The translations under genes were made by a program, and so were the position numbers. Shown piece after piece: positions 10,467 through 14,025 of a stretch of 14,025 nt of DNA. The DNA is taken from NCBI GenBank assembly GCA_018826645.1, contig JAHJZF010000032.1, positions 1-14,025 on the forward strand, written 5' to 3'. This stretch comes from Patescibacteria group bacterium (GTDB taxonomy: Bacteria > Patescibacteriota > Minisyncoccia > UBA6257 > Colwellbacteraceae). How positions within the stretch are numbered: the stretch's first letter is position 1; each line of letters begins with the position of its first letter. The notes under the pieces were generated by a model. It searched no databases and had not been told where the DNA came from. It was given only the letters and a program-made list of their open reading frames with translations.

Positions 10467-10965
10467 CTTTTTTAAATATATTAACCGATAGATAGATAAA
10501 AAGCGCTGTAGCTAGAGTCGCTATCAGAAACCCTAGAAATGCGACTTCTAAAAAATTACTATTTATAAATCTCTCATTTATAACACCCGCTTCTGAGACG
10601 TTAGCTAAGACATTTGCGTCTTGATTGGCGTCTTTAGATATAAAAGAATCGTTAAAAAGCACCTCACCCTCCTCAACCGAATCTGTATATCCAAATTTAT
10701 CAACAAGAAGGCCTTCTTTGTTATATAGAAACAAACTGTCTCCGCTATTGTTAAGGTTTATTTTCGTTAGAGCATGCCCAAGCTCCACCGTCTCGCCCGG
10801 CTGAAGAGAATCTATCTCTGAGAGGCTATATGTTGCACCTCCCTGATCCTTAATCCTCCATCCAAGAACACTAATAGCCGCCTCGCCGTCATTCGAGATC
10901 TTTATCCATTCATTACCAGCATCTTGACCGACCGGATTCGGAAGGAGACTTTTTATGTAAATCAT
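10459..10965 (-). CDS. Lamin-tail domain protein with C-terminal membrane anchor
   Basis: Residues 1-95 form a lamin-tail (LTD) immunoglobulin-like domain: LLPNPVGQDAGNEWIKISN, LGWRIKDQGG, SLQPGETVEL, INLNNSGDSLFLYN and LVDKFGYT are its standard landmarks. A single membrane segment at about 138-161 and the tail NIFKKDD end the 168-residue protein. LTD domains in bacteria are usually exported, yet no signal peptide precedes the domain, which begins at residue 2. The basic tail would favour a cytoplasmic C-terminus. Start and end are fixed by overlaps: the start by TAATG with the ruvB stop, the end by ATGATTAA with tsaE. Placing a surface-type protein inside a repair operon is unusual; its role is unknown. 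Confidence 0.85.
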   Translation of the reverse strand: MIYIKSLLPNPVGQDAGNEWIKISNDGEAAISVLGWRIKDQGGATYSLSEIDSLQPGETVELGHALTKINLNNSGDSLFLYNKEGLLVDKFGYTDSVEEGEVLFNDSFISKDANQDANVLANVSEAGVINERFINSNFLEVAFLGFLIATLATALFIYLSVNIFKKDD

Positions 10966-11981
10966 TAAACCAGTTTCTGGGGGGGCTTAATGCCAAGATG
11001 TTCGAAAGCGGCCATTTCGACCACTCTCCCCGAAGGCGTCCTTTTGATAAAACCTAATTTTATTAAATATGGCTCATGTACCTCTTCTAGCGTTGCAACG
11101 TCTTCGTTGAGTGCAGCAGCTATCGTCCTTACTCCGACTGGTCCACCATGAAATTTCTCAATAATATTTCTTAAAAAGATTCTGTCGTGCGCGTCTAGGC
11201 CCAACTCATCTATGTCTAGGAAAGCCAATGTTTCACGAGCGATATCTTCTGTGACCTCCTTATATTCATTAACGTCTATATAATCTCTGGTTCTCCTAAG
11301 AATTCTATTAGCCACTCTTGGCGTGTGTCGAGAGGCTTTGGCTAAAACAGTTGCTCCAGCATCGCTTATTTTGATTCCCAAAATTTTAGCGGAACGCTTT
11401 ATAATTCTTTCGATGTCTTCTTGTGTGTAGTATTCGAGTTTAAAAGTTGCTCCGAACCTTGACCTAAGAGGGGCTGAGAGAAGGTTTACCCTTGTGGTGG
11501 CGGCCAACAGGCTAAAGGCCGGTAAATCTAAAGATATCGTCCTAGCGCCCGTGCCCTTACCTATAATGATGTTTAATTTTCTGCTCTCCATGGCCGGATA
11601 TAAAATCTCTTCTATCATTTTGTTAAGACGATGAGCTTCATCTATAAAAAGAACCTCTCCTTCTTCTAGGTTGCTTAAAATAGCGGCTAAGTCTCCAACC
11701 TTTTCGATAGCTGGGCCAGAAGTTGTTTTGACGGTCGCCCCCATTTCTCTGGCGATAAGCCTAGCTAGAGTGGTTTTCCCAAGACCCGCTTGTCCATAAA
11801 GTAGAATATGATCAACCGCTTCACCACGAAGCTTGGCTGCGTCAATTATGATACGAGCATTCTTTTTAACTTGCTCCTGTCCAATATAATCTTCCCAACT
11901 TTGGGGCCTTAAAACTACGTCTATCGCCTGATCGTCTCCGGTTGATACCTCCTCTACTTTTTTTGTTTTATCTGTTGACAA
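10965..11981 (-). CDS. ruvB: Holliday junction branch migration helicase RuvB
   Basis: RuvB is the hexameric AAA+ motor that, with RuvA, drives branch migration of Holliday junctions. LRPQSWEDYIGQEQVKKN is the family N-terminus. Walker A GQAGLGKT is at 63-70, Walker B DEAH at 114-117, sensor 1 ATTR at 161-164 and the arginine finger in PLRSRFG near 173. Sensor 2 is in HTPRVANRILRR. The C-terminal winged helix contains GPVGVRTIAAAL and GFIKRTPSGR. At 338 residues it has normal length. The start is TTG 11981, the only candidate covering the N-terminus; AT-rich TAATAT lies directly before it. Its TAA overlaps the next ATG as TAATG. ruvA and ruvC are not in the window. Confidence 0.96.
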   Translation of the reverse strand: MSTDKTKKVEEVSTGDDQAIDVVLRPQSWEDYIGQEQVKKNARIIIDAAKLRGEAVDHILLYGQAGLGKTTLARLIAREMGATVKTTSGPAIEKVGDLAAILSNLEEGEVLFIDEAHRLNKMIEEILYPAMESRKLNIIIGKGTGARTISLDLPAFSLLAATTRVNLLSAPLRSRFGATFKLEYYTQEDIERIIKRSAKILGIKISDAGATVLAKASRHTPRVANRILRRTRDYIDVNEYKEVTEDIARETLAFLDIDELGLDAHDRIFLRNIIEKFHGGPVGVRTIAAALNEDVATLEEVHEPYLIKLGFIKRTPSGRVVEMAAFEHLGIKPPQKLV

Positions 11982-12015
11982 AATATTAAAAACGTGTTAG
12001 GTTTGTTTCGTGGAA

Positions 12016-12140
12016 TCAGAGGCCTGCGGGCAATGTATCTTTTTCTTGGAATATGGACGTTCCGGCTTAGGCGGGAGTTATCCCCAAAAAAAGATCCTAT
12101 TATTCCCCTTGGGGAGCCCAATCCGCCCGCAGACCTTTGG
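12016..12140. repeat. Fold-back element between pilB and ruvB
   Basis: AGGCCTGCGGGC (12020-12031) and GCCCGCAGACCT (12125-12136) are inverted copies with 11 of 12 bases matching. Inside, a second imperfect pair (TATCTTTTTCTTGG against the complement of CCCCAAAAAAAGATC) lets most of the element fold on itself. CCCCTTGGGG (12106-12115) is a small palindrome. On the minus strand the run of seven T near 12085 could end pilB transcription. It may be a MITE-like repeat or a terminator. Confidence 0.5.
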
Positions 12141-12148
12141 TTCTTCTT

Positions 12149-13828
12149 CTATTCTACAGGTGCTTCGGGCCATTTAATAGAGCCCGTTGCCCTCTCAACC
12201 TCTTCTAGGGTAGTCGTCCCCGAAAGAGCTTTAATAACTCCGTCTTCTTGCATATATACCATTCCCTTATTACGAGCATGCTTCATAATCTTTGCCTCAC
12301 CCACATTCAATCCAAAGACTTCTTCAAACGAACTATCTAGGGACAAAAGCTCGAATATTCCAACCCTCCCTCTAAAACCGTCTTCGCATGCATCGCAACT
12401 AGATTTTTCATATAAAGCTATTGGCCCTATCGTAGGACGAACGTTCTGGGGAAGAGCTCTTAAAAAATTCTCTATCTTGCTTTTAAGCTCTGCGTCTACG
12501 ACGGAAGGAGTTTTGCATTTTTCGCAAAGCCTTCTTACTAATCTCTGGGCAATTATCAAATTAATAGCAGGCGTTATGCTGTCGGATTTAACGCCGAGGT
12601 CTATAAGGCGAGGAATAGCGCCCGAGGCGCTATTGGTGTGAAGAGTAGAAAAGACGAGGTGCCCCGTTAAGGCGGCATCTATGGCCGTGCTGGCAGTCTC
12701 CTTATCTCTAATCTCTCCTACGAGAATGATGTCTGGATCCTGTCGCAACACAGAGCGCAAACCAGAAGCAAAAGTATAGCCGTCTTTCGGACTCACCTGG
12801 GTTTGCTCTATGCCATCTAGGTGATATTCTATTGGGTCTTCAATTGTGATGGCTTTTGTTTCGGATGAATTTTTAATCTTTAACAACGTATAAAGAGTGG
12901 TCGTTTTGCCGGACCCTGTAGGGCCCGTAACCAAGACCATCCCGTTTGGCATTTTGATGTTTTCTAAAAGCGTCTCCTTGTCTTCTTCTCTTAGGCCCAA
13001 GTCTACAAGCTCTAGATCTATGGTGTCTGGATCAAGGATTCTTAAAACAGCCGACTCGCCATACTCTGCTGGGATTATAGAGACTCTGGATTCTATGTCC
13101 TTTCCCGACCTTCTAATACTAAACCTCCCGTCTTGAGCTTCGTTTTTTATATTCAACTTAAGATTGGCGAGAAGCTTTAGTCTGCCCACCAGTCGTCCAT
13201 GAACATCTTTGGGAATCTTTGCAATTTCGTGCAACATCCCGTCTATCCTAAATCTAATAGTTGCATTCTCTTTATCGGCCTCTATGTGAATGTCTGAGGC
13301 TCTCAAAACCACTGCGTCTGCAAGAATCTTAACTAACGCGTCTGTAGTAGAAACGTCCGAATCTATCTGAGAAACATCTTCTACGGCCTGTGCGGTTGAT
13401 TTTATATTGCTTTTGGATTCAATAACGCCCTCTCCCAGCTTGATCTCTGAAACGATTTCTCCTCTGTCTTCCACTCTTACTGAGACGTATTGCCCCCACG
13501 CCTCTTTGAGGCCGCTTAGTGAAGATATGAATATTGTGGACTTAAATTTTTGTTCTTCTAGCAACAAAAGCATTTTATTGAACTCGTTGCTTTTTGAATC
13601 TGTGGTCGCGATTTTTACACTCTTTTTGTCTTTGTCGAAAGCTACGGCTTTGGCTTCTCGAGCGGTGGCTTCGGAGACAAGCTCTAGTGCCGTTCGGTCA
13701 ATGGCCTGATTGCGCAAATCTAGATAGGGGAGGGCTTCTTTTTTCGCTCGCCTTTCGGCATCTCTTTCCTCGGCCTCTCTACTTAGGTTCTTGATTGTGT
13801 CGCTTATGGGTGCTTGGCTAAATTTCAT
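12149..13828 (-). CDS. pilB: Type IV pilus / type II secretion assembly ATPase (PilB/GspE)
   Basis: This is the hexameric ATPase that powers pilus extension or pseudopilus assembly from the cytoplasmic side. A charged N-terminal helix is followed by a degenerate GspE N-domain. The linker (SDIHIEADKENATIRFRIDG) leads to Walker A GPTGSGKTTT, the Asp box TIEDPIEYHL, Walker B DPDIILVGEIRD and the His box GHLVFSTLHTN. A zinc knuckle follows with paired CEKC and CDAC. Presence of this knuckle and length point to PilB/GspE rather than the retraction ATPase PilT. ATG 13828 gives 559 residues; GTG 13837 would add three. TATAAG (13842-13837) lies eight bases before the ATG. No other pilus gene is in the window. 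It is divergent from yebC. Confidence 0.94.
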   Translation of the reverse strand: MKFSQAPISDTIKNLSREAEERDAERRAKKEALPYLDLRNQAIDRTALELVSEATAREAKAVAFDKDKKSVKIATTDSKSNEFNKMLLLLEEQKFKSTIFISSLSGLKEAWGQYVSVRVEDRGEIVSEIKLGEGVIESKSNIKSTAQAVEDVSQIDSDVSTTDALVKILADAVVLRASDIHIEADKENATIRFRIDGMLHEIAKIPKDVHGRLVGRLKLLANLKLNIKNEAQDGRFSIRRSGKDIESRVSIIPAEYGESAVLRILDPDTIDLELVDLGLREEDKETLLENIKMPNGMVLVTGPTGSGKTTTLYTLLKIKNSSETKAITIEDPIEYHLDGIEQTQVSPKDGYTFASGLRSVLRQDPDIILVGEIRDKETASTAIDAALTGHLVFSTLHTNSASGAIPRLIDLGVKSDSITPAINLIIAQRLVRRLCEKCKTPSVVDAELKSKIENFLRALPQNVRPTIGPIALYEKSSCDACEDGFRGRVGIFELLSLDSSFEEVFGLNVGEAKIMKHARNKGMVYMQEDGVIKALSGTTTLEEVERATGSIKWPEAPVE

Positions 13829-13836
13829 TGTCCACA

Positions 13837-13892
13837 CTTATAATAATTTTGAGCAACCCAAATTGCAAAAGAGGTGTATATATATAGATAAT
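13837..13892. promoter_or_regulatory. Divergent promoters of pilB and yebC
   Basis: On the minus strand TATTATAAG ends at 13837, eight bases before ATG 13828 of pilB. On the plus strand GATAAT (13887-13892) lies nine bases before ATG 13902 of yebC. The spacer is AT-rich, and neither gene has a Shine-Dalgarno site. Confidence 0.4.
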
Positions 13893-13901
13893 AACTAAGA
13901 C

Positions 13902-14025
13902 ATGTCTGGACATAATAAATGGAGTCAAATTAAGAACAAAAAAGCCAAAACGGATGATGGGAGGGAAAAGCTTTTTTCAAAACTAGCTAAAAACATATCT
14001 ATCGCCGCCAAAGACGATCCTGATC
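13902..14025 (+). CDS. yebC: YebC/PmpR family protein, 5' part
   Basis: The visible 41 residues begin MSGHNKWSQIKNKKAKTDDG and continue EKLFSKLAKNISIAAKDDPD, which match the very conserved N-terminus of YebC (AGHSKWxNIKxxKA, then K.FTKL.REI..AA). The frame is open to the window end, so the gene is cut by the edge. YebC-type proteins have been described as transcriptional regulators, and more recently some as translation factors that help ribosomes at proline stretches. ATG 13902 is certain from the family start. It is read away from pilB. Confidence 0.93.
   Translation, partial: MSGHNKWSQIKNKKAKTDDGREKLFSKLAKNISIAAKDDPD

Noticed and set aside
11994..12641. 215-residue plus-strand frame opposite pilB
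   Set aside because: It is the antisense shadow of the pilB C-terminus (zinc knuckle region) and of the fold-back element, Ser/Pro/Leu-rich with no family features.

Overview
The window reads as a piece of a genome from a Candidate Phyla Radiation (Patescibacteria) bacterium, most like the Parcubacteria group. This is an inference from several signs: compact AT-rich genes using the standard code (no sign of UGA recoding), a PilB/GspE ATPase, a stand-alone PolA-type 5'-3' exonuclease, a lamin-tail surface protein, a short HolA, and many genes whose -10 box sits directly in front of the start codon with no ribosome binding site.

Layout. 1-2400 is an accessory stretch. It holds the end of an unknown gene and three small GC-rich genes with codon use unlike the rest (288-482 on minus, 654-995 and 1210-1476 on plus). 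The last three have strong Shine-Dalgarno sites and hairpin terminators. They are followed by two AT-rich genes, a small membrane protein and a membrane-anchored Kazal-type inhibitor. Each gene or gene pair in this stretch is separated by a short repeated bipartite motif, which makes it look like a cassette array. The middle small gene encodes a free-standing RNA polymerase alpha-CTD-like protein. 2360-2604 holds a row of small hairpins and a tRNA-Val(UAC).

2646-4477 carries an unrecognised 316-residue protein and a divergent cis-prenyltransferase (UppS family). 4644-5207 is a free-standing LAGLIDADG homing endonuclease gene, divergent from yraN. rpsT follows and converges with holA, their coding ends overlapping by 20 bp.

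6009-13837 is a block read on the minus strand. In transcription order it is pilB/gspE, ruvB, a lamin-tail protein, tsaE, a 5'-3' exonuclease, a sensor histidine kinase, mutM and holA. From ruvB to the exonuclease the genes overlap or are coupled (TAATG, ATGATTAA, a 47-bp overlap), which suggests one operon for DNA repair and tRNA modification. The kinase, mutM and holA each have their own -10 box. At the right edge yebC starts divergently from pilB and is cut by the window end.

The best leads are the repeat-flanked small-gene island with its solitary alpha-CTD protein, the constant 6-nt gap between -10 box and ATG at several genes (leaderless mRNA), and the UppS homologue that seems to lack usual active-site residues. 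I saw no CRISPR array, insertion sequence or rRNA.
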